Shown piece by piece: positions 1 through 8,450 of a DNA stretch of 50,599 nt. Under the pieces are notes generated by a model. It saw nothing but the letters and a program-made list of their open reading frames with translations. It was not told the DNA's origin and did no database searches. Numbering within the stretch: the first letter of the stretch is position 1; every line of letters starts with the position of its first letter. The translations under genes were made by a program, and so were the position numbers. Origin of the DNA: Candidatus Coatesiibacteriota bacterium (GTDB lineage: Bacteria > RBG-13-66-14 > B26-G2 > WVWN01 > G020348885); NCBI GenBank assembly GCA_020348885.1, contig CP070755.1, positions 613,321 through 663,919 on the forward strand. Direction: 5' to 3'.

Positions 1-15
1 AAAGTTTAATCCGGC

Positions 16-104
16 GGAGGGGTGTCCGAGCGGCTTAAGGAGCACGCCTGGAGAGCGTGTGGGTCTTCTGGGCCTCGTGGGTTCAAATCCCACCCCCTCC
101 GCCA
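16..104 (+). tRNA. tRNA-Ser (anticodon GGA)
   Basis: The acceptor stem GGAGGGG (16-22) pairs with CCCCTCC (94-100), followed by discriminator G and an encoded CCA (102-104). The anticodon stem CACGC/GCGTG (43-47/55-59) encloses the loop CTGGAGA, so the anticodon at 50-52 is GGA, which reads UCC and UCU. A long variable arm and the T-loop TTCAAAT are visible, as expected for a class II serine tRNA. It is followed by a short hairpin terminator. Confidence 0.97.
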
Positions 105-117
105 TTAATTTTTCATG

Positions 118-141
118 ACCCCCTGTTGGGGGTTTTCGTTT
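118..141 (+). terminator. Rho-independent terminator after tRNA-Ser
   Basis: The stem ACCCCC/GGGGGT with loop TGTT (118-133) is followed by TTTTCGTTT. It sits 14 bases after the tRNA CCA end, so it most likely ends the tRNA transcript. Confidence 0.75.
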
Positions 142-202
142 ACTTGGGCAATCGGCTGTATATTAAGGTTAGAGTTAATGGTAACCGTTTAGAATACGCG
201 CT

Positions 203-224
203 CCCGCCCTCCCGGCGGGTTTTA
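203..224 (+). terminator. Second hairpin with T-run between tRNA and methyltransferase
   Basis: CCCGCC (203-208) pairs with GGCGGG (214-219) and TTTT follows. It lies just upstream of the promoter at 249-276, so it would insulate the methyltransferase operon from tRNA read-through. Confidence 0.55.
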
Positions 225-248
225 ACGTGGTCCCCACTCAAAGTATTC

Positions 249-276
249 TTGTAAATCCCGCGCCGTTTAGTATAAT
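249..276 (+). promoter_or_regulatory. Sigma-70-like promoter of the methyltransferase operon
   Basis: The -35 TTGTAA (249-254) and a perfect -10 TATAAT (271-276) are separated by 16 bases. The expected transcription start is about 283, only about three bases before the GTG at 286. An in-frame TAG at 268 rules out an earlier start, so the mRNA would be nearly leaderless. Confidence 0.65.
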
Positions 277-285
277 AACCTTATC

Positions 286-1224
286 GTGTCGGCCGACGAT
301 GTTAAGACGCGCGCGCCCCGCAATCGCACCGTTGTCCTCGAACCGGGCGACCGGGAACGGTACGCGCCCCGGCTCCTCAGGCTCGACGGGCCCGCAGAGG
401 CAGGCGACCTCGAGAACCGTATCGTCAACCAGGACCTCTTCGACGCATTGCCGTACCTACCCAACGCGTTCGTGGACCTTCTCTTCGTGGACCCGCCTTA
501 TAACCTCTCGAAGGACTTCGGCGCCGCGGAGTTCAAGCGTATGCCGTCGGACGACTACGAAGCGTGGGTCGAATCTTGGTTGGTTCCGCTTCTGCCGACG
601 CTCAAGCCGACGGCGTCGGTTTACGTCTGCGCCGACTGGCAAAGCTCGGCGGCGGCGGCCCGAACACTCGACCGGCACCTGACTGTCCGCAACCGTATCA
701 CATGGGAGCGGGAGAAGGGCCGCGGCGCCCGAACGAACTGGAAGAAATGTGCCGAGGACATCTGGTTCGCGACGGCGGGGGACGACTACTACTTCGACGC
801 GGACGCGGTTCGGCTCAAGCGGCGCGTAATCGCGCCATACCGGGAGGACGGAGAACCAAAGGACTGGGAGGAGACCGACGACGGGAACTTCCGGTTGACG
901 GCACCGTCCAACATCTGGACCGACGTCACGGTCCCGTTCTGGTCGATGCCCGAGAACACGGACCACCCTACCCAGAAGCCCGAGAAGCTCCTCGCCAAAA
1001 TAATCCTCGCGAGTTCCCGGCCCGGCGACTTCGTCTTCGACCCGTTCCTGGGCTCCGGGACGACGGCCGTGGCCGCGAAGAAGCTCGGGCGCCGGTACGC
1101 CGGCGTCGAGATAGATACGGACTACTGCCTTCTGGCCGAGAAACGGTTAGAGTTGGCCGAGGTTGATGTTTCCATCCAGGGGTTCGAGGACGGTGTGTTC
1201 TGGGAGAGGAACGCGAGGGTGTGA
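286..1224 (+). CDS. Site-specific DNA methyltransferase (N6-adenine/N4-cytosine, beta-type order)
   Basis: This 312-residue protein probably transfers a methyl group from S-adenosylmethionine to adenine N6 or cytosine N4 in DNA. The catalytic motif DPPYN is at residues 69-73, HPTQKP at 227-232 and the SAM-binding motif FLGSGTT at 254-260. Catalytic motif first, target-recognition region between, SAM motif last is the beta-class order. The length is normal for a solitary enzyme. No restriction endonuclease lies beside it, so a regulatory or protective role is more likely than a restriction-modification pair; its target cannot be read from sequence. The GTG start has no Shine-Dalgarno. The gene heads a tight plus-strand run and its stop overlaps the next start (GTGA). 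Confidence 0.93.
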   Translation: MSADDVKTRAPRNRTVVLEPGDRERYAPRLLRLDGPAEAGDLENRIVNQDLFDALPYLPNAFVDLLFVDPPYNLSKDFGAAEFKRMPSDDYEAWVESWLVPLLPTLKPTASVYVCADWQSSAAAARTLDRHLTVRNRITWEREKGRGARTNWKKCAEDIWFATAGDDYYFDADAVRLKRRVIAPYREDGEPKDWEETDDGNFRLTAPSNIWTDVTVPFWSMPENTDHPTQKPEKLLAKIILASSRPGDFVFDPFLGSGTTAVAAKKLGRRYAGVEIDTDYCLLAEKRLELAEVDVSIQGFEDGVFWERNARV

Positions 1225-2234
1225 AAGCCGTCGTATTAAAATCGCCCGCTCCCATCGAAACCGAGCCGCTCGAACTCGTCGAGGGCCCGGTCCCGGAGCC
1301 GGAGCCGGGGGAGTTGTTGATAAAGGTTTTGGCCTGCGGCGCTTGCCACACGGATCTTCACCAGGTCGAGGGCGAACTTCCGCCGGTCAAGCTCCCGGTC
1401 GTCCCCGGGCACCAGATCGTCGGTACTATAGAGGAAGTGGGCGACGGCGTGACCCGTTTCAAGGTCGGCGACCGGGTCGGCGCCGCCTGGCTCGCGTGGA
1501 CCTGCGGCGAATGCGACTACTGCGAGCGCGACCTGAAGAACCTTTGCGAGAACGCGAAGTTCACCGGGTACTCGGTGGACGGCGGTTACGCTGAATATAC
1601 CACCGTCGCCGCCGACTTCGCGTATCCGGTACCCGAGGGCGTTTCCGCCGCCCAGGCGGCGCCTCTCCTCTGCGGCGGTATTATCGGCTACAGGGCGTTG
1701 AGGTTGAGTACTGTACAGCCGGGGCAGCGCCTAGGGATGTACGGTTTCGGCAACTCGGCCCACGTCGCGATACAGGTGGCAAACCATTGGGATTGCGAGG
1801 TTTACGTATTCTCCCGGGGCGAACGCCATCGAAAGCTGGCCGAGGAACTCGGCGCCGTCTGGACAGGACGCCCGTACGACGACGCGCCGCCGAAAAGTCT
1901 TCACGCGTCCGTTGTGTTCGTGCCCGCCGGCGAGCTCGTGCCGGTGGCGTTGGTACATCTCGACAAAGGCGGGACCGTCGCGTTGGCCGGAATATATATA
2001 ACGCCGATACCTGAACTCGATTACGAGAAGCATTTGTATCACGAAAAAACCCTGCGGTCCGTGGCCAACAGCACGAGACGCGACGGGGAAGAATTGTTGG
2101 CGCTGGCGGGCGAGATATCTATTAAAACCACCGTCGAGGTTTTTCCTCTCGAAGAGGCGAATCGGGTCTTACGGATGATGAAGGAAGGGCGACTGGAGGC
2201 CGGCGCCGTTTTCGATATCGCGGGCGAGGAGTAG
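1221..2234 (+). CDS. Zinc-dependent alcohol dehydrogenase (AdhA-like family)
   Basis: This 337-residue medium-chain dehydrogenase/reductase should interconvert an alcohol and an aldehyde with NAD(P). Likely catalytic zinc ligands are C42 in CGACHTD, H64 in GHQIVG and C151. The structural zinc cysteines are C95, C98, C101 and C109. GHQIVG replaces the usual GHE, and the dinucleotide-binding turn reads GFGNSAH instead of GxGxxG; both fit the subfamily of zinc-binding dehydrogenases related to mycobacterial AdhA. The GTG start at 1221 overlaps the methyltransferase stop, implying translational coupling. Its substrate and its link to the neighbouring radical SAM and HAD genes are unknown. Confidence 0.9.
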   Translation: MKAVVLKSPAPIETEPLELVEGPVPEPEPGELLIKVLACGACHTDLHQVEGELPPVKLPVVPGHQIVGTIEEVGDGVTRFKVGDRVGAAWLAWTCGECDYCERDLKNLCENAKFTGYSVDGGYAEYTTVAADFAYPVPEGVSAAQAAPLLCGGIIGYRALRLSTVQPGQRLGMYGFGNSAHVAIQVANHWDCEVYVFSRGERHRKLAEELGAVWTGRPYDDAPPKSLHASVVFVPAGELVPVALVHLDKGGTVALAGIYITPIPELDYEKHLYHEKTLRSVANSTRRDGEELLALAGEISIKTTVEVFPLEEANRVLRMMKEGRLEAGAVFDIAGEE

Positions 2235-2245
2235 ATTTCCCTGAC

Positions 2246-4249
2246 GTGAAGTACCGCGGACAGGCTCTCTTTTGGGTTTTGGTTATAGCGGCGGCTGTAT
2301 ATACGATGTACGCCGCTCGTTTCGTTGCGGTCGCCGGGTTCGCAGCGGCGTCGGAACCGGCCGTCAGCGCGCCGCTGTACCTGGCCGAGGGGGTCGGGTC
2401 CCCGGAGAATATCCGGTTGCTTCTCGCCCTTCCGGCGACGGTCGGACTTCCGGCGGCCTTGGATATCTTTATAATAAGGGCCATCGGCCTGCCCGATTGG
2501 CTGTCCGTCGCTACCGCTTACGTCTGGGGCTTGGCGATTTACCTGGGCGCCGCCGCCGGCGTTTACACACTGGCGTCCCGGTTGGTATCGGTTCAGGTGG
2601 CGCTGGCGGCTTCGCTTCTGTACGTCGCCAACGGCAAGGTTGCCGGCGACGCCCTTGCGCTCTCGCCGGCATTAGCGGCCGGGGCGCTGGCTGTCTGGGC
2701 TGCGTTCCTTCTGACCCGGGACGTTGACCGCGGGTCCGTATCGTGGACATCGGTGGTAGTCACCGCTGCGGCGACTCTTTTCGGCCCGATATACTTCGTC
2801 GTTCCGGCGGCGGGTTTCTGGATCCGGGGAGTCGGTATCGCGAAAACGGCCAGATTAACGATTGCCGTTGCCGTCGGCGTCGTCTATGGCGTTCTTCGGT
2901 TCGCCTGCGGCGGCGTTGACGGAATATGGGCAACCGTAAACCCGGGTGTAACCGATCCGCTTTTAACGACCGGCGAGAGGGTTGTTGGCGTCTGGTACGC
3001 GTTTTTCAACAATTCGCTTAATCTACTCCAGGGGTACTACGCCGGCGTCTTCCTGGCAACCACTCTTCTGATGGTTTTGCCGTTGTTTATATTCGGCGTT
3101 ACATGGTTGTATCGCGGGCGCCCGCCCGAACGGTTCGTCGCGTCGTTCGCCTTGACAGTTATCTTCGGCGCGTTAGCGGCGGGCGCCGCCGGCGGGACCG
3201 GAGCCGGAATCGTAACGCCCGTCGCCGCGGCTTACCCGCTCTTCGTAGTAGCGGTAACTGTAGGATTGGTGCTTCTGGGGTATCGCCGCGTGTTAACGTT
3301 TAAATGGTTGGGGAAGATACTGGCGCCGGCTATTTATATAATGATGGTGGTACTCGGGCTGATGGCCCACTGGAACCTGTTCTACCGTAGAACCCTCGAC
3401 GCCGAGCGGGCGGCGGAACTCGACCGGTGGGCGCCGGAAGCGGCCGAGATCGTAGCCGGCGCCGCCGGCGCTTTGACCTTCGGCGATTACGAGGTCGCCC
3501 GGATACTCCCGGTTCCGGTCCTCGACGTCGCCGCGCCAAGCGACCTTTTCGCGCGGGCCGGGCGTTGGGGCATACCGGTGTTACTGGCCGAAGCCGGAGA
3601 GTACGGCGAAGTCGTCGCGGTTTGCCCTCCCGTCGTCGCCGATAGGTACCCGGACGCCCTTGTAAACCTCTCGTCGGGCAACTCGTTATCTATCTATCGG
3701 GTGGTAACAACGAATAATAATTCGGTGGTCTCGACTGGTTCCGAAGGGCGAATTAACCCAGAATACGAAGTTTCTTTTTTCGAGCCGGAAGATAACGGTT
3801 TCGTTTATACTATGATAGGAAAGGGTCGTTCGCCGGGATACGAGAACCCGTACTTCGGCGATGTTCGCCGCGGATTGAAGAACGAAGCAACAGTCTCCGG
3901 TTACGTACAGGAACGCGAGACCCTGGGCGCCGGTTTCAATTCCGGCGTATATCGTACCTTCGAAGAGCGGTTGGACCTTCCGCCCGATATTGACGGTGAG
4001 TCCGGCCCCTGGTATCTGGCCGGGTATTTCCGTTCCGTGGAAGGGACGACCCTTGAAATATCTTCGGCGGGACGTTCTTTGGGTTCGTTTAAGGTCAACG
4101 CCGGGGACGATGTACGGGTAATATCGGCGGAACTGCCGGATTACGTTTTACGATCGGACGTTCCTATTACTGTCCGTTCGACCGACGGCGGTGCTTACGA
4201 ATCGTTCGGCTATGTCATATACCCTTTTAAACGCCTTTGTGCTAAATGA
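2246..4249 (+). CDS. Polytopic membrane protein with C-terminal extracytoplasmic domain
   Basis: This 667-residue protein has about ten hydrophobic segments in residues 1-375 and a soluble C-terminal half (about 380-667) rich in beta-type sequence. This shape resembles GT-C membrane glycosyltransferases that use polyprenyl-phosphate sugars, but I do not see a convincing acidic catalytic motif in the first loop, so the function stays open. The start is GTG at 2246, 11 bases after the dehydrogenase stop. Its stop overlaps the start of the following radical SAM gene (ATGA at 4246), so the two are probably translated together and may act on the same lipid or glycan. Confidence 0.8.
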   Translation: MKYRGQALFWVLVIAAAVYTMYAARFVAVAGFAAASEPAVSAPLYLAEGVGSPENIRLLLALPATVGLPAALDIFIIRAIGLPDWLSVATAYVWGLAIYLGAAAGVYTLASRLVSVQVALAASLLYVANGKVAGDALALSPALAAGALAVWAAFLLTRDVDRGSVSWTSVVVTAAATLFGPIYFVVPAAGFWIRGVGIAKTARLTIAVAVGVVYGVLRFACGGVDGIWATVNPGVTDPLLTTGERVVGVWYAFFNNSLNLLQGYYAGVFLATTLLMVLPLFIFGVTWLYRGRPPERFVASFALTVIFGALAAGAAGGTGAGIVTPVAAAYPLFVVAVTVGLVLLGYRRVLTFKWLGKILAPAIYIMMVVLGLMAHWNLFYRRTLDAERAAELDRWAPEAAEIVAGAAGALTFGDYEVARILPVPVLDVAAPSDLFARAGRWGIPVLLAEAGEYGEVVAVCPPVVADRYPDALVNLSSGNSLSIYRVVTTNNNSVVSTGSEGRINPEYEVSFFEPEDNGFVYTMIGKGRSPGYENPYFGDVRRGLKNEATVSGYVQERETLGAGFNSGVYRTFEERLDLPPDIDGESGPWYLAGYFRSVEGTTLEISSAGRSLGSFKVNAGDDVRVISAELPDYVLRSDVPITVRSTDGGAYESFGYVIYPFKRLCAK

Positions 4250-5694
4250 GGATATCACTGGTAAATCCGCCTTTCCTGCCCGAGTTCGGGCGATACTCGA
4301 GAACGTCGCGTAGCCCGGCGATAACCAAGAGCGGGACCGTTTATTACCCGTTCTGGCTGCTTTACGGTGCTGCGGCCCTCGAGCGCGCTGGACACGAGAT
4401 AGACGTCGTGGACGCGCCCCCCGCCCGCTTGAACGACAATGACGTTCTCCGCCGGGCCGCCGACTTCGAGCCGGAGCTTATCGTCGTAAATACTTCGACG
4501 CCGTCGATAGGGAGCGACGGGCTGTTCGCGTCTCGGCTAAAGGAAACGGCCGGTCGGCCGTTCACCGTGCTGGTTGGGACCCATGTTACGGCGCGCCCGA
4601 GCGACGGGCTATCCGAACCGGCAGTGGACGCCGTTTGCCTTGGTGAGTACGACCGGACGCTGGTCGAACTTGCCGCCGCGTTGTCCGCCGACGACGATTG
4701 GAAACGGGTTAAGGGGCTGGCTTACCGCCAACGCGACAACGTTGTAGAGAACGACCGGCAATCCCCTCTTGAGGAGTTGAACGGGCGCCCGTACCTTGCC
4801 GAAATGGTGAAGAAGTACCTCCGCGTAGAGGATTACTTCTTTGCGGCGGCCCGGTACCCGATGATAACGATGATAACGGGGCGGGGGTGTCCACATAAAT
4901 GCGTCTTCTGTTTGTACCCCCAGGTCTTTCATGGAAACAAATACCGGCTCCGCTCGCCCGGGGACGTGGTGGACGAGTTCGAGTGTATCGCGAGCGAACT
5001 CCCCCAGGTCCGTGAGGTCGTAATAGAAGACGATACGTTCTCCGCCAACAAGAAGCGTGTAAAAGAGATTTGTGAACTGCTAATCGAGCGCCGTATAAAA
5101 ACCCGGTGGTCCGCCAACGTCCGGGCGAATCTCGATTACGAAACGATGGTCGCGATGCGCCGGGCCGGCTGCCGGTTAATCATCGTCGGGTACGAATCCG
5201 GCGACCAGCGTGTCCTCGATTTGATGAATAAGGGTACGACCTTGGAACAGCAGCTCGAGTTCGCGCGGGCGGCGCGCCGGGCCGGGCTTCTGGTCCATGG
5301 TTGCTTCATGGCCGGAACGCCGGGCGAGACCCGCGAGTCCCTGAAACGCACACTCGATTTCGCTATTAAACTCGCGCCCGACACCGCCCAGTTTTTTCCA
5401 TTGATGGTTTACCCTGGGACCAGGGCGTACGCGTGGGCCGAGGAGAACGGTTACCTGACCACGTCCGACTTCCGGGAGTGGGTTACGGCCGAGGGGCTTC
5501 ATAACTGCGTTGTCTCGACCGAAGCGTTGAGCGCCCGGGAGCTGGTCGAGTTCTGCGACTACGCCCGGCGCCGCTTTTATCTCCGCCCCCGGTATATTTT
5601 AAGGAAGGCGTTTCAGGGCGTTTTACATCCGTCGGAGGGGCTAAGGACGTTTTTAAGCTTCAAGGTGTTCGCGAAGCATTTGTTTAAAAGGTAA
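4246..5694 (+). CDS. B12-binding-domain radical SAM protein (HpnJ/BchE-like class)
   Basis: This 482-residue protein has an N-terminal cobalamin-binding-type Rossmann region (about 1-150; VNPPF near the N-terminus) and a radical SAM core with the cluster motif GCPHKCVFC (cysteines 215, 219 and 222). The C-terminal part has the usual G-T-P-G-E and Y-P-G-T turns. The family includes hopanoid-modifying HpnJ, BchE and many unassigned lipid or tetrapyrrole enzymes. The opening 'NPPF ... YPFWLLYGAAALE ... DAPP' reminds me of HpnJ, but no hopanoid gene lies in the window, so I do not assign a substrate. ATG overlaps the previous stop by four bases. Confidence 0.85.
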   Translation: MRISLVNPPFLPEFGRYSRTSRSPAITKSGTVYYPFWLLYGAAALERAGHEIDVVDAPPARLNDNDVLRRAADFEPELIVVNTSTPSIGSDGLFASRLKETAGRPFTVLVGTHVTARPSDGLSEPAVDAVCLGEYDRTLVELAAALSADDDWKRVKGLAYRQRDNVVENDRQSPLEELNGRPYLAEMVKKYLRVEDYFFAAARYPMITMITGRGCPHKCVFCLYPQVFHGNKYRLRSPGDVVDEFECIASELPQVREVVIEDDTFSANKKRVKEICELLIERRIKTRWSANVRANLDYETMVAMRRAGCRLIIVGYESGDQRVLDLMNKGTTLEQQLEFARAARRAGLLVHGCFMAGTPGETRESLKRTLDFAIKLAPDTAQFFPLMVYPGTRAYAWAEENGYLTTSDFREWVTAEGLHNCVVSTEALSARELVEFCDYARRRFYLRPRYILRKAFQGVLHPSEGLRTFLSFKVFAKHLFKR

Positions 5695-5700
5695 TAATAT

Positions 5701-6555
5701 ATGCAGGAATTTCTTGAGGGTTACCGCCATCCGCTAAAGCTTATTGTGGCCGATCTAGACGGTTGTCTAACCGGTTACGAGGAGGGACCGGTGGATGCCG
5801 TCGGGCTGGCGGAGTTAAGGCTGTGGAACGACCGGGCGGCGGAAGATTCCAACGTCCCGCCTCTCGTCCTGATAAGCGGACGTCCGATGGGGTACGTGGA
5901 AGCGTTCGCGAGGATTATAGGCGCGCCGCACCCGTGCATCTTCGAGAACGGCTGCGGGATGTATAGGTCGGACGGCGGGTTGGGGCACGAGTACGCATTT
6001 CATCCGGTCCTCATCGCCGATACGGAAGCTGACGGGGCAGTGGTTATTTTAAACGAATACTTCGAGGAACATCTGATAAAGTCGAAGGGGTGCGGTAGAA
6101 TTATAGGCAAAAAATACGCCATAAGCCTGACGCCCTGCCCCGGCGGGACCGTCGAGGAACTAATGGCAGCCGTGGAAAAAGCCCCCGCCGAGTTACTGGA
6201 CAAATTCTATATAACCCGTTCGATTTCGGTGGTCGACATTACGCCCGCCGGTATCAACAAAGGTTCCGGTTTTGACTGGTTAATCGATGTACTAAGAGAC
6301 GATTACGGTTTTGACTTCTACCCCGATAACGTTCTGGGTATCGGTGACAGTTGGGGCGACTTGCCGTTTTTAGAAAAGTGCGGCGTTTCCACCGCGCCGG
6401 CGAACGCGGCCGCAGAAATCCGAGAACGTGTGGATTACGTATCGGTATCTAACGAAGTACATGCGGTGCTTGACATAATCGCCGGTGCCGTCGTTCACAA
6501 CAAGAGATTGGCCGAGCTCGAAACGGATATGACTAATGAAAAAACCGGTGCGTGA
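5701..6555 (+). CDS. HAD-superfamily phosphatase (Cof/type IIB-like)
   Basis: This 284-residue protein has all four HAD motifs: DLDGCLT (18-24, nucleophile D18 and acid D20), the motif II serine in LISGRP (S59), the motif III lysine in INKGSG and the motif IV GIGDSWGDLPF. The large cap between motifs II and III fits type IIB phosphatases such as Cof-like, sucrose-phosphate and phosphoglycolate phosphatases. The substrate is probably a small phosphorylated sugar or acid. It starts six bases after the radical SAM stop and ends ten bases before mutL, so it belongs to the same transcript. Confidence 0.88.
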   Translation: MQEFLEGYRHPLKLIVADLDGCLTGYEEGPVDAVGLAELRLWNDRAAEDSNVPPLVLISGRPMGYVEAFARIIGAPHPCIFENGCGMYRSDGGLGHEYAFHPVLIADTEADGAVVILNEYFEEHLIKSKGCGRIIGKKYAISLTPCPGGTVEELMAAVEKAPAELLDKFYITRSISVVDITPAGINKGSGFDWLIDVLRDDYGFDFYPDNVLGIGDSWGDLPFLEKCGVSTAPANAAAEIRERVDYVSVSNEVHAVLDIIAGAVVHNKRLAELETDMTNEKTGA

Positions 6556-6564
6556 TGTCCCGAT

Positions 6565-8364
6565 ATGATACGTAAGCTGACCGAGGACGTAATACGTCTC
6601 ATCGCGGCCGGCGAGGTGGTCGAGGGGCCTTGGTCCGTCGTAAAGGAGTTGATGGAGAATAGCCTCGACGCCGGTGCCTCTCGAGTCGAGGTATTTCTCA
6701 AGGGCGGCGGGTTGGATGAGATAACCGTCCGGGACGACGGTTGCGGTATGACCGAGGCAGAGGTAGCGCTGGTTTTCGACCGCCATACGACGAGTAAGAT
6801 AGAGGAAGCCGGCGACTTGGACCGTATTACGACCCTTGGGTTTCGGGGCGAGGCGCTCGCGGCGATAGCCGCCGTATCTAACGTGACGTTGATTACCAAG
6901 CCGCCGGGTGAGTTACTTGGTACTAAAGTCGTGGTTAGCGCCGGGGAAGTCGGAGAGCAGACGCCCGAAGGCGCGCCCGACGGCACGACTGTTACCGTCC
7001 GAAACCTTTTCAAGAACGTACCGGCGCGGGAGAAGTTCGCCGGCGGAAAAACTACCGAGGGCCGGAAAGCGATGGAGCAGTTCCGGCGTGTCGCGCTGGC
7101 TCAAACGGAACCGGAGTAAAAATTAACATCGGGAAGGCGCCTCCAATATACCTGCGCCGGGAACGCCGGTATCCGCGAGCGCGTCGGTGAGGTACTCGGT
7201 TGGGAAAGCCTCGATTATTTATTACCCTTCGAGTTCGAAAAAGACGGGGTGCGTGTATATGGTTACGTTTCGCGGCCGGGAACGTCGTGGGCCCGAGCGG
7301 CGCGGGTGTATACGATAGTCAACCGTCGCCCGGCCAGAAGCCGCCCGGTATTCCAGGGGTTAATGACGGCGTATGCCGGTCACCTCGAAAAGGGCCGCTA
7401 CCCGACGGCCGTGTTGTATCTAGATATCGATGTGGGACGTTTGGACGTGAACGTACATCCCCGAAAGGAAGAGGTAAGATTCGACGACGAGGACGGGTTA
7501 TACCGTGTCATTATGGCGGCCGTAACCGAAGCTATAGTTCAATACAAGCCGGTCGTTCCCGTAGACGCGTTCGTCGGCGGAGATACATCGGAGACGGAAG
7601 GGGTGGAGTATCCACTTAGAGTATCGCCCGCGGTTCGAGACGCCGTCGAGGATTATATCAGGCGCCACGGTTTGGTGCGGATACCCGACGACGTAAATAC
7701 GCGCGAATGGTCGATGGGCTTCAGCAACGGAAGCCCCCGCGTAAGCGTCGCCCAACCGGCCGCGCCGGCTGTGACGGCCGTAACGGGGAGCGAGATAAAA
7801 ATACTCGGGCAGTTGTATAACAAGTACATTATCGCTGATACGGGCAAGGGGTTGGTCGTTATAGACCAGCATACGGCGCACGAACGAGTGATATACGAAC
7901 GGTTGAAAGCGGCATACGGGGTAGGGTCGGTAGTCGGCCAAAGGTTGCTAGTACCGGTGACTTTTGCAATGGACCGGGGCGAGCTGGAATTATTGGACGC
8001 GTTGGCCGACGACTTCGCCGAACTCGGTTTTGAGCTGGAAGCCTTCGGCGGCGATACCTACGCGGTGAAGTCCCATCCCGCCGACCTGTTACCGTCGGAT
8101 GCGGGCGAATTCGTCCGGGGCGTATTGGACGACTTCGTCGAACGCGGCGGGAAACCCGGCGCGCCCCAAGCCCGGGAGCGATTACTCAGGAGCGTAGCTT
8201 GCCGTGCGGCGGTAATGGCAGGGTACCCGTTGGAGCCGGAGGAGATGGCGGCTCTGGTACGCGACTTACTGGCTACCGACAGTCCGACGGTATGCCCCCA
8301 CGGGCGACCAACGATGGTGGACCTCCCGGACCGAGTGTTGAACCGTCTATTTAACAGAAACTGA
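6565..8364 (+). pseudogene. mutL: DNA mismatch repair protein MutL, interrupted by an in-frame stop
   Basis: Read as one frame this is a normal-length MutL (600 codons including the internal stop). The N-terminal GHKL ATPase motifs are ENSLDAGA (31-38), DDGCGM (57-62), HTTSKI (74-79) and GFRGEAL (92-98). The C-terminal endonuclease domain has DQHTAHERVIYE (about 434-445, the DQHAxxExxxxE motif with A to T) and CPHGRP (about 577). TAA at 7117-7119 (codon 185) stops translation, yet the same frame continues at once with K-L-T-S-G-R-R and a typical MutL region, so a point change rather than a frameshift is implied. A usually conserved E-R-P-A-S reads E-G-P-W-S at 20-24. It could be a pseudogene, a sequencing error, or two separately translated halves (a GTG at 7249 has no clear ribosome site). 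Confidence 0.88.
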
Positions 8365-8389
8365 ACGGTTCGTGTTGAAGACCGTTCAG
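8361..8389 (+). terminator. Possible hairpin terminator overlapping the mutL stop
   Basis: CTGAACGGT (8361-8369) pairs perfectly with ACCGTTCAG (8381-8389) around an 11-base loop. The T-run (CTATTTTT) begins only about eight bases later, so termination would be weak. Confidence 0.35.
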
Positions 8390-8450
8390 AATAATGCTAT
8401 TTTTCGCTACTCGTAGAAGTTCGCATGCTTTAAAGAGAGGGGTATCGAGT

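Noticed and set aside
457-1166. Open frames on both strands inside the methyltransferase gene
   Set aside because: They are Arg/Pro-rich shadows in a GC-rich gene whose true frame carries DPPY and FLGSGT.
7120-7250. A frameshift in mutL
   Set aside because: Codon-by-codon reading shows both halves are in the same frame; only the TAA at 7117 separates them.
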